From Paenibacillus zeisoli (GTDB lineage Bacteria > Bacillota > Bacilli > Paenibacillales > Paenibacillaceae), in assembly GCF_003994465.1 (NCBI RefSeq), contig NZ_RZNX01000016.1:1-61208 (forward strand): a stretch of 61,208 nucleotides of DNA. The letters are read 5' to 3'. Position numbers and translations under genes: made by a program. Under the pieces are notes generated by a model that was not told where the DNA came from, did no database searches, and worked only from the letters and a program-made list of their open reading frames with translations. Shown here piece after piece: positions 28,800 through 35,666 of this stretch; positions within the stretch are counted from its first letter, which is position 1; every line of letters starts with the position of its first letter.

Positions 28800-28828
28800 G
28801 TGTAAGGATATTCATTCATTTGCAAAAC

Positions 28829-28890
28829 GTAAAACTCCCACTGCCTGATTTTCGGCCGCATGGCCGGCAAAGCAGAGGGGGTTTTTTTGT
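28829..28890 (+). terminator. Terminator of spoVT
   Basis: AAAACTCCCACTGC (28831-28844) pairs with GCAGAGGGGGTTTT, with an inner CGGCC/GGCCG stem, followed by Ts. Confidence 0.85.
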
Positions 28891-28966
28891 GGTCATTTCC
28901 CTGAGGTGTGGACAAGGATTATAATGGAATGAGGTTAAGTATTGCTACAGTAAAGTGGGGAACCTC

Positions 28967-30661
28967 ATGAAACAAACTTCCAGTGCCGGGAGAATGCTTA
29001 AAGGAGCGGTGCTGTTAAGCCTGGCGGCGATTGTGACCAAGCTGCTTGGAACACTGCAGAAGATACCTCTGCAAAATATCGGGGGAGACGGGGTCTTCGG
29101 TATTTATAACACCGTCTATCCCTTCTATACACTGCTGCTAACGCTCGCAACCGCGGGCTTCCCAACCGCGGTATCCAGGTTCGTGGCCGAGCGGGAAGCC
29201 GCCGGCAACCGGGCAGGGTCGGCCGAGGTGCTCCGGCTGTCGGCCGTGGTTATGCTGGCCCTGGGCTGTGCCGGGGGCCTCGGGATGTACTTTGGCGCGC
29301 CGCTGCTAGCCGATTGGATTGGCAATCAGCATTTGGTCCCCGCGCTGAGATGTACGGCGCCGGCACTCTTCTTCGTACCTGTGTCGGCGGCGCTGCGCGG
29401 GTACTTTCAAGGCCTGCAGGATATGCTGCCGACCGCGGTGTCGCAGGTTATTGAACAGGCTATCAGGGTGGGGGTCATGATTGTTCTGCTCCTTTCCTTC
29501 ACCGCTGCCGGGTCCTCTGACAGCACCGTGGCCTCCGGGGCGATGATCGGATCTGCCGCTGGGGGGCTCGCAGGGCTTGTGGTTATGCTGCTGTATTGGC
29601 AGCGGCATCGTAGACGCACGGAGGTTATCTCTTGGGGGAAAAGCGGCAGCGGGTGGAAGGGAAGTCGGCAGGAAGATACGCAGTCCAAGCCCATAGCCGA
29701 AGGTGAAAGGCATGGAGAAGGAGAACCGCGAATCAGGCTGCTGAAGAAGCTGCTGGCTTATGCCATTCCGATCTGTCTGGCTGCCTTGGCTGTGCCCCTG
29801 ATTAGCCTTGTAGATACCTTTACGCTGCCGCGCCTGCTTAAGCAGGGCGGATGGGATGAGCTAGGTTCTATGGTGCAGGTGGGCATCTATAACCGCGGTA
29901 TCCCGTTGGTCCAGCTTGTAACCATGCTGGCCGCTTCCCTGTCGGTGCTGTTCATTCCTGCACTCGCAGAATTCAAGTACAGGGGGGACCGAGAAAGTAT
30001 CGAGTCCCACTCCCGTCTGGCCCTGCGCTGGTTCTGGCTGATTGGACTTGCAGCATCAGCCGGGCTTGCCGCGCTGGCAGAGCCAATCAACATCATGCTC
30101 TACAAGGACACAGCCGGAACTGCGGCGATGCAGTGGATCGCCTTGACGGCCGCTCCGAGCACGATGCTCACCTTGACGGCCGCCCTGCTCCAGGGACTGG
30201 GCACCGTGCGGGCGCCGGCCCTGTATCTGGCTGGGGCCGCGGTGCTCAAGATCGTGCTCAACCTGCTGCTGGTGCCGCAGCTTGGCATCACCGGGGCCGC
30301 CATCGCAGGCGTGGCGGCCTACAGCCTTGCCGCAGCGCTCAGCCTCGCGCTGCTGGTGAAGACCACAGCGCTGCGGCTGCGCCTGGCAGACGCTGTGCTG
30401 AAGCCAGCGCTGCTGATCGGCGCGCTGGCCCTGGCCGTGCTCGCCCTGCGCTGGCTCGCAGACGCAGCCGGCCTAGGGCCGAGCCGCACCACCGCTGCCG
30501 CCGAGAGTCTGCTCGGCGTGTTCGTAGGTGCGGCAGTCTTCGCGGCCGGCGTCCTGCGGCTGCGCCTGATGACAGGGCCGGAGATCGAGGCCCTGCCGAA
30601 GATTGGGCCGAAGCTCGCCAGGCTGCTTCGGCGGCTGCGTCTGCTGCCGGAGCAGGAGTAG
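28967..30661 (+). CDS. MOP-superfamily flippase (YabM; SpoVB/MurJ-like)
   Basis: A 564-residue polytopic membrane protein with about 14 hydrophobic segments, typical of lipid-linked oligosaccharide flippases. The start KGAVLLSLAAIVTKLLGTLQKIPLQN is split by conserved Lys/Gly residues of the SpoVB branch; likely cargo is a cell-wall or spore-cortex precursor. ATG 28967 follows AAGTGGGG; GTG 28955 is an alternative. A charged loop of about 45 residues (near 218-262) interrupts the middle. The last 500 bases are much more GC-rich than neighbouring genes and heavy in Ala and Leu. Confidence 0.88.
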   Translation: MKQTSSAGRMLKGAVLLSLAAIVTKLLGTLQKIPLQNIGGDGVFGIYNTVYPFYTLLLTLATAGFPTAVSRFVAEREAAGNRAGSAEVLRLSAVVMLALGCAGGLGMYFGAPLLADWIGNQHLVPALRCTAPALFFVPVSAALRGYFQGLQDMLPTAVSQVIEQAIRVGVMIVLLLSFTAAGSSDSTVASGAMIGSAAGGLAGLVVMLLYWQRHRRRTEVISWGKSGSGWKGSRQEDTQSKPIAEGERHGEGEPRIRLLKKLLAYAIPICLAALAVPLISLVDTFTLPRLLKQGGWDELGSMVQVGIYNRGIPLVQLVTMLAASLSVLFIPALAEFKYRGDRESIESHSRLALRWFWLIGLAASAGLAALAEPINIMLYKDTAGTAAMQWIALTAAPSTMLTLTAALLQGLGTVRAPALYLAGAAVLKIVLNLLLVPQLGITGAAIAGVAAYSLAAALSLALLVKTTALRLRLADAVLKPALLIGALALAVLALRWLADAAGLGPSRTTAAAESLLGVFVGAAVFAAGVLRLRLMTGPEIEALPKIGPKLARLLRRLRLLPEQE

Positions 30662-30931
30662 ACGAGATAGGCGTACGTCCTCGTTTTGTGTAATTCTTTT
30701 TGCGTTGAAGAATGAAGGGTCACCCGTCGGATCACACTTCTTAGTGGATCGACGTGGAGTAACTCAATTCCGTGGATTGCTGATTCATCGTCTCAACTCT
30801 CAGTGCTTAACTTTGTAACCTTGGTTATTATCATTCATTATTAAAGGGCAGGGTGCTTAATTTCCGGCTATTTATCATAAAAAGTCAGCATATTACCCCG
30901 CGACCAGCGGGATTTCAGGAGTGTGATACAG
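30662..30931. other. Intergenic region before yabN
   Basis: No gene, terminator or confident promoter is visible in these 270 bases. The DNA switches abruptly from GC-rich to AT-rich at the flippase stop. Confidence 0.4.
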
Positions 30932-32440
30932 GTGGGTGCTTCAATTACTGTTATTGGTCTCGGATCTGGCGATCCGGACAAGCTGACTGTAGGGAGCCTG
31001 AAGAAGCTTCAGCAGGCAGAGCTCCGTTATGTACGGACACTGGACCATCCAGTCGTTAGCTGGCTGGAGGAGACCGGGATTTCCTTCAAATCGTTCGATG
31101 AGGTGTATGAAGCCAAGGATGATTTCCCGTCCGTGTACGATGAAATTGCCAGTCAATTGCTCGCTGCCGCGTCAGATCTGCCGCCCGAACGTGAAATCAT
31201 CTATGCCGTTCCCGGACATCCCATGGTAGCGGAGTCAACCGTCAAGCTGCTGCGTGAACGCTGTCCGGAACGGGGAGTTCGACTAGATATAATCGGCGGG
31301 GAGAGCTTTCTGGATGTAGCCTTTACACGTCTGGGCTTTGACCCCATTGAAGGGTTCCAGCTGCTGGATGCGTCGGAACTGGCATCCTCGCTCGTAGAGC
31401 CGCGTGTACATACGTTAATTGGCCAAGTGTACGACAGCTTTACGGCTTCCGATGTGAAGCTGAGCCTCATGGAGACCTATCCGGATGATTATCCGGTTAC
31501 GGTTGGTCATGCCCTGGGTGTAGCCGGACAGGAGAAGATCGAACAGGTTCCCCTGCATGAGCTCGACCGTGTGGAAGGGTACGGGAATTTGTCGTTAATC
31601 TATATTCCGCGGGATGATAATGAGATGCTGCGGCAGCGCAGCTTCGAGAGACTGCATGAGATTGTGACCATCCTGCGCAGTCCCGAAGGCTGTCCATGGG
31701 ACAGGGAGCAGACCCATCAGTCCATCCGTAAGAACCTGATTGAAGAGACCTATGAAGTGATTGAGACCATTGATGAAGATGACCCGGATCATATGCAGGA
31801 AGAGCTCGGTGACCTGCTGCTTCAAATCATGTTGCATTCGCAAATGGAAGAAGAAACCGGGATATTCACGGTCTATGATGTTATCGGCAGTCTGAACGAC
31901 AAGCTGATCTTCCGGCATCCGCATGTATTCGGGGATTTATCTGCTGAAGATGCGGAGGAGGCTCTGAATAACTGGGAGGGCATGAAGGCTGAAGAGAAGA
32001 GGAAGAAGGGCATTGTTCCTGAGAAACAATCAGCCCTAAGCGGGGTTCCTCGTGATCTTCCGGCGCTCATGAAGGCTTTCAAGCTCCAGAAGAAGGCTTC
32101 CAAGGTAGGTTTTGATTGGGAGGATGTCGAGGGGGCCCTTGGCAAGATTGATGAGGAATTGGCAGAACTTAAGCAGGCAATTAGAGAAGGACATGCGGCG
32201 TCCGAGCAGGCTCTTGAGCTGGGTGATGTTCTGTTCACCGTAGTCAATGTCGCCAGGTTTATTGGTGCAGATCCAGAAGAAGCGCTGAGTCTGGTGAACC
32301 GCAAATTCAAGTTCCGTTTCGAGTATGTTGAGCGCAAGCTGAACGAAGCCGGAAGAATGTTATCTGAGAGCAGCCTGGAGGAGATGGACCGCTTATGGGA
32401 TGAGGCCAAGGAAGTAGAGCGTTCGGGCCGTATTCTTTGA
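30932..32440 (+). CDS. yabN: Tetrapyrrole-methylase / MazG fusion protein (YabN)
   Basis: A 502-residue fusion. Residues 1-220 form a tetrapyrrole-methylase domain (VIGLGSGDPDKLTVG, YAVPGHPMVAEST); residues about 240-490 hold two MazG-type NTP pyrophosphohydrolase repeats (NLIEETYEVIE with EELGDLLLQIM, and a weaker DEELAELKQAI with ELGDVLFTVVNV). MazG removes faulty NTPs; the role of the methylase part is not known to me. GTG 30932 follows AGGAG by 9 bases and gives MGASITVIGLG, matching family starts; GTG 30923 is too close to the site. Confidence 0.92.
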   Translation: MGASITVIGLGSGDPDKLTVGSLKKLQQAELRYVRTLDHPVVSWLEETGISFKSFDEVYEAKDDFPSVYDEIASQLLAAASDLPPEREIIYAVPGHPMVAESTVKLLRERCPERGVRLDIIGGESFLDVAFTRLGFDPIEGFQLLDASELASSLVEPRVHTLIGQVYDSFTASDVKLSLMETYPDDYPVTVGHALGVAGQEKIEQVPLHELDRVEGYGNLSLIYIPRDDNEMLRQRSFERLHEIVTILRSPEGCPWDREQTHQSIRKNLIEETYEVIETIDEDDPDHMQEELGDLLLQIMLHSQMEEETGIFTVYDVIGSLNDKLIFRHPHVFGDLSAEDAEEALNNWEGMKAEEKRKKGIVPEKQSALSGVPRDLPALMKAFKLQKKASKVGFDWEDVEGALGKIDEELAELKQAIREGHAASEQALELGDVLFTVVNVARFIGADPEEALSLVNRKFKFRFEYVERKLNEAGRMLSESSLEEMDRLWDEAKEVERSGRIL

Positions 32441-32632
32441 GGTGAGCAGGGGGCAATTTTGTCCATTTCGAGGTTTTTGTGAAGAATACAAAGAATTTAA
32501 TGGCATCAAGCAGGAATTCGTTATTGAAGCAAGAATTACCTAAAGACCACTTCGCGGTTGATTTTCGGCTTATCCAGCCTGTTTACTTCCGCATATACTC
32601 TATTTTTTTGAATATTGGGAGGCTTTTAATTT

Positions 32633-32905
32633 ATGAACAAGACAGATCTGATCAACAACATTTCGAGCAAAAGCGGTTTGACTAAAAGAGACGTTGAAGT
32701 CGTGCTTAACGGATTTCTTGGCGAAATCACGGATGCTCTTTCCAGCGGAGACAAGGTTCAATTGATCGGCTTCGGTACTTTCGAGACTCGCAAGCGCTCC
32801 GGCCGTACTGGTCGCAACCCGCAGACTGGCAAGACTATCGAAATTCCAGAATCCAACGTTCCTGCATTCAAAGCAGGCAACAAGCTTAAAGAAGCTGTAA
32901 AATAA
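32633..32905 (+). CDS. hup: HU-type DNA-binding protein
   Basis: A 90-residue nucleoid protein that bends DNA as a dimer. MNKTDLINNIS, GFGTFETRKRSGRTGRNPQTG (start of the beta-arm, residues about 46-66) and VPAFKAGNKLKEAVK are HU signatures. TGGGAGG precedes ATG 32633. Its stop overlaps the rqcP start (TAATG), so the two are coupled. B. subtilis has no HU gene at this place; its hbs lies elsewhere. This may be the main HU or a second copy. Confidence 0.95.
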   Translation: MNKTDLINNISSKSGLTKRDVEVVLNGFLGEITDALSSGDKVQLIGFGTFETRKRSGRTGRNPQTGKTIEIPESNVPAFKAGNKLKEAVK

Positions 32906-33186
32906 TGCGTCTTGATAAATTCCTGAAGGTCTCAAGGTTGATTAAACGGCGCACCGTAGCTAAAGACGTCTCCGAACAAGGCAGAGTGCTGATTAATGAC
33001 CGGGAAGCCAAGCCGAGCAGTTCCGTCAAAGTGGGCGATGAAATCACCGTTCAATTTGGACAGAAGCTGGTTACGGTTAGGGTGGAGCGGCTTGCCGAGA
33101 ACACCCGCAAGGAAGAAGCATCAAGCCTATATACGTTAGTGAAAGAAGAGCCAATAGCAAAGGATCAGGGTCTGGATTGGACCTAA
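32905..33186 (+). CDS. rqcP: RqcP (YabO), S4-domain ribosome quality control protein
   Basis: A 93-residue S4-domain RNA-binding protein. RLDKFLKVSRLIKRRTVAK and VLINDREAKPSSSVKVGDEI form the S4 fold. In B. subtilis RqcP binds 50S subunits with RqcH and drives addition of alanine tails to stalled nascent chains. ATG 32905 overlaps the HU stop by one base. The highly charged C-terminus is extended compared with B. subtilis. A strong terminator follows. Confidence 0.92.
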   Translation: MRLDKFLKVSRLIKRRTVAKDVSEQGRVLINDREAKPSSSVKVGDEITVQFGQKLVTVRVERLAENTRKEEASSLYTLVKEEPIAKDQGLDWT

Positions 33187-33209
33187 AGCCTTAAGCTTAT
33201 CTTCCTAGA

Positions 33210-33259
33210 AAAGGGCTGTTCCCAGACAGATGAATCTGTCTTAGGGAGCAGCCCTTTAG
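33210..33259 (+). terminator. Terminator of hup-rqcP
   Basis: AAGGGCTGTTCCC-AGACAGA pairs with TCTGTCT-AGGGAGCAGCCCTT over about 20 bp, followed by a modest T run. Confidence 0.85.
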
Positions 33260-33344
33260 ATTTTTATATAATTGAAGATCACCTGGGTTCTAAAGGCTGT
33301 ATTCCCCCCATAAGATGGTTACTGTAGAGGGAGGGGTACATGCC

Positions 33345-33626
33345 ATGAATGATCAAGGAAGAGGAAAGCTGCAGGAAGTGCATATGCATAACCGCAAGCT
33401 GCTTGAAATATCCGGCGTGAATAACGTGGAGAGCTTTGATAGTGAGGAATTTCAGCTCAAGACGGAGCTTGGGCATCTTACGATCCGCGGACAAAATCTG
33501 CACATCAAAAATTTAAGCCTGGAACAGGGTCTTCTAGCCATTGAGGGCGTTGTGAACTCCCTGTCGTATGTAAACCCCGGATCCCAGCGTAAAACCAAAG
33601 GTTTCATCGGGAAGTTGTTTAAATGA
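33345..33626 (+). CDS. yabP: Sporulation protein YabP
   Basis: A 93-residue YabP/YqfC-family protein needed for spore formation under sigma-E in B. subtilis. LEISGVNNVESFDSEEF and LTIRGQNLHIKNLSLEQG are the family core of short beta strands. ATG 33345 has GGAGGGG 8 bases upstream; an ATG at 33315 would add ten residues and lies before that site. The stop overlaps yabQ by 4 bases. Confidence 0.92.
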   Translation: MNDQGRGKLQEVHMHNRKLLEISGVNNVESFDSEEFQLKTELGHLTIRGQNLHIKNLSLEQGLLAIEGVVNSLSYVNPGSQRKTKGFIGKLFK

Positions 33627-34192
33627 ATTTGCATGTGCAGTGGGTGACCCTGCTATGGATGCTTTTTTCCGGGGGAATATTGGGGGTCGCCTTTGACAGC
33701 TACCGCGTTGTATCAGGCCAGCTGCGCTTTCCGCGGTGGACGGTTCATGCCCTGGATCTGCTCTACTGGGCAGCTGCTTCAATCTTCGTCTTCCGAATGC
33801 TGTATCAGAGCAATCAGGGCCAACTCCGATTCTATGTATTCTTGGGTTTGTTTGTAGGCGTTTGGATATATTTTTTATTCTTAAGTGTTATAACGGAGCG
33901 TTTTGTGGTAATGTTAATGGTGGTAACCAAACGGATTTATGCCTTGGTTCTGCGGTTAATTCAGCTATTCATCATTGCTCCTATCCGCATTTTGCTGAAA
34001 GGCGTCAAGCTTGCGCTAGGCTTCGCGTGGATCGTGGTGCTCTTTCTCGGACGAATCTCTCTATTGCCGATATGGAGAATCTTAAGGTGGATGGCCATGC
34101 CTCTGCTAAGACGCTTTCATATTCCTGAGCGGGCTGACAAGCTTAGATCGTGGGCGGTTCAACTCTGGAACCGTTGGTTTACCAAGAATTAA
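33623..34192 (+). CDS. yabQ: Spore cortex biosynthesis protein YabQ
   Basis: A 189-residue membrane protein required for cortex formation, located in the outer forespore membrane in B. subtilis. The first 90 residues have three or four hydrophobic segments with FSGGILGVAFDSYRV near residue 15; the tail is basic and less hydrophobic. ATGA overlap with yabP. divIC follows 22 bases on, so yabP-yabQ-divIC is probably one operon. Confidence 0.9.
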   Translation: MNLHVQWVTLLWMLFSGGILGVAFDSYRVVSGQLRFPRWTVHALDLLYWAAASIFVFRMLYQSNQGQLRFYVFLGLFVGVWIYFLFLSVITERFVVMLMVVTKRIYALVLRLIQLFIIAPIRILLKGVKLALGFAWIVVLFLGRISLLPIWRILRWMAMPLLRRFHIPERADKLRSWAVQLWNRWFTKN

Positions 34193-34214
34193 AGGGTTTT
34201 GGAGGTGGGATATT

Positions 34215-34562
34215 TTGCGCGTTGTATCTGGAAATGCATCTAGGAACAGTGAACCTGCTCCTGTCAAGAATGCAGGCGCCCGCAGGCGGTACAGGCTGTG
34301 GCTTGCTTTCATTGTCATCTTTATAGGATGGGCAGGGTATACTTTCATCTCCCAGGCCAGTCAGATTGGGGCGAGCTCGCGTGAACTCTCAGAGAAACAA
34401 GACTCCAAAGCCAAGAGTAACCAAGCATTAGATCAGCTCAAAACTGAAATAGAACGTCTGAAGGATCCGGAGTACATTGGTCAAATCGCAATGAAGAAAT
34501 ACGGGTTATACAGACCTGGAGAAGTGCCGATCCGTGTACCGGATTCCGAGGGCGAGAAATAG
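34215..34562 (+). CDS. divIC: Cell division protein DivIC (FtsB family)
   Basis: A 115-residue bitopic protein: basic cytoplasmic end, one membrane segment (about 27-45), then a coiled coil (about 52-82) and the EYIGQIAMKKYGLYRPGEV motif of FtsB/DivIC. It forms the septal complex with FtsL and DivIB. The start is TTG 34215, 7 bases after GGAGGTG. Confidence 0.92.
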   Translation: MRVVSGNASRNSEPAPVKNAGARRRYRLWLAFIVIFIGWAGYTFISQASQIGASSRELSEKQDSKAKSNQALDQLKTEIERLKDPEYIGQIAMKKYGLYRPGEVPIRVPDSEGEK

Positions 34563-34681
34563 ATAAACTCATACAGGATATACGTCTGTTGACCTTGTTT
34601 GAGTCATTCGGTATAATCAAATCACCGAAGCCAAGATCATGATGTCTTGGTGACATTTTTAAGGGAGGATCATTTTATTTT

Positions 34682-35179
34682 ATGGCAATAGAAGTGGGCA
34701 CCAAGTTAGAAGGCAAGGTGACGGGCATCACGCACTTTGGAGCATTTGTGGATCTATCAGGAGGTGTCACCGGTCTCGTACACATCTCGGAGATCGCCGA
34801 TAACTACGTCAAGGATGTTAACGATCATCTTAAGATCAACGATGTTGTGACGGTTAAAGTCATTAACGTTGATAAAGACGGTAAGATCGGGCTTTCGATT
34901 AAGCAGACTGTGGATAAACCTGCGGAAGCACCAAGACCTCCACGTGCACCAAGACCAGATCGTCCTAGTGGCGGCGGTAGAGACGGAGATCGTCCTAGTG
35001 GTGGTGGCGGAGGCGGTTTTAACCGGGATCGCGGAGGACGCTCATTCAAACCTCCAGTGGGCAAAGCTTCTTTTGAAGATAAAATGTCACGCTTCCTCAA
35101 AGATAGTGAAGAGCGTATTTCGTCGCTGAAGAAGAACACCGAAGGCAAACGCGGTGGCCGCGGCGCGAAACGAGTATAA
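34682..35179 (+). CDS. yabR: S1-domain RNA-binding protein YabR
   Basis: A 165-residue protein with one S1 domain (about residues 4-74; VGTKLEGKVTGITHFGAFVDL, VHISEIAD, KVINVDKDGKIGLSIK). After it comes a low-complexity part rich in Pro, Arg and Gly (about 80-130) with runs of glycine and RGG-like steps, then a lysine-rich end RGGRGAKRV. The disordered basic tail suggests RNA or ribosome contact. B. subtilis YabR belongs to the same family as general stress protein 13. ATG 34682 follows AGGGAGG. Confidence 0.9.
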   Translation: MAIEVGTKLEGKVTGITHFGAFVDLSGGVTGLVHISEIADNYVKDVNDHLKINDVVTVKVINVDKDGKIGLSIKQTVDKPAEAPRPPRAPRPDRPSGGGRDGDRPSGGGGGGFNRDRGGRSFKPPVGKASFEDKMSRFLKDSEERISSLKKNTEGKRGGRGAKRV

Positions 35180-35205
35180 ATCATCTTTAATATTTAATAC
35201 AACAG

Positions 35206-35234
35206 ACCGTAAGCCTAGCGCTTACGGTTTTTTT
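35206..35234 (+). terminator. Terminator of yabR
   Basis: ACCGTAAGC pairs with GCTTACGGT around CTAGC, followed by eight Ts. Confidence 0.9.
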
Positions 35235-35443
35235 GTCGCCCTCGTTTGTCGCCAGGAAGGGGGTTCCATTTTTTTGCCGACAACATCCAACGCTTTTCCG
35301 TAAGTCTCAGGGCAAATCGCTAAGAACGCAGGGCGAACATAATGAAAAATGATGCGCGGCAGAAGGCGAACATAGATTTGGTTAGAGAGTGCTGTTCCGA
35401 GTGCTGGCAAGGGTCAAGGGCCACAGGCAAAGCCCTCTCAATT

Positions 35444-35450
35444 TGTCGTA
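35444..35450 (+). promoter_or_regulatory. Possible Spo0A box upstream of spoIIE
   Basis: TGTCGTA matches the 0A core TGTCGAA in 6 of 7 positions and lies 27 bases before the spoIIE -35. The rest of the gap 35235-35440 holds no gene I can support. Confidence 0.35.
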
Positions 35451-35476
35451 AATTTCTTTTCGGCTTACCCCGCCTT

Positions 35477-35509
35477 CTGACAAACTTTCCATAGACACGC
35501 TCCTATAAT
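35477..35509 (+). promoter_or_regulatory. spoIIE promoter with 21-bp spacer
   Basis: CTGACA (35477-35482) and TATAAT (35504-35509) are 21 bp apart instead of 17. The Spo0A-activated B. subtilis spoIIE promoter has the same unusual 21-bp spacing, so this is strong evidence for Spo0A-dependent activation. Confidence 0.7.
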
Positions 35510-35523
35510 GGGACATACCTCAC

Positions 35524-35645
35524 TATGCAGGTTGAGCTAAAGACAGCGGGGTTCAGATACTCCAGGTTAGAATGAATACATAGGAAATGAACGAAATGTT
35601 CAATACCTAGCGCTTGACGTTCATCTCTTTAGTTCAATCTGTATT
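35524..35645 (+). repeat. Palindromic leader element before spoIIE
   Basis: AGGTTGAGCTAAAG (35529-35542) faces CTTTAGTTCAATCT (35627-35640) as the outer stem; inside, TAGG-AAATGAAC faces GTTCA-ATACCTA (35581-35609) as a second stem. It fills nearly the whole 150-base leader of spoIIE. The outer arms are close copies of those before prs. Confidence 0.6.
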
Positions 35646-35666
35646 AAATCCAGAGAAGGTGGTGCC

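Noticed and set aside
30133..30693. A 186-codon frame inside the flippase gene
   Set aside because: High GC removes stops in all frames; the flippase frame has the membrane-protein pattern, while this one is Ala/Arg-rich noise.
32479..32685. A 68-codon frame upstream of hup
   Set aside because: It overlaps the hup start in another frame, has a poor ribosome binding site and no family resemblance.
35222..35410. A 62-codon open frame on the minus strand between yabR and spoIIE
   Set aside because: It starts with TTG without a ribosome binding site, overlaps the yabR terminator and resembles no family I know. It might be a remnant, but it cannot be supported.
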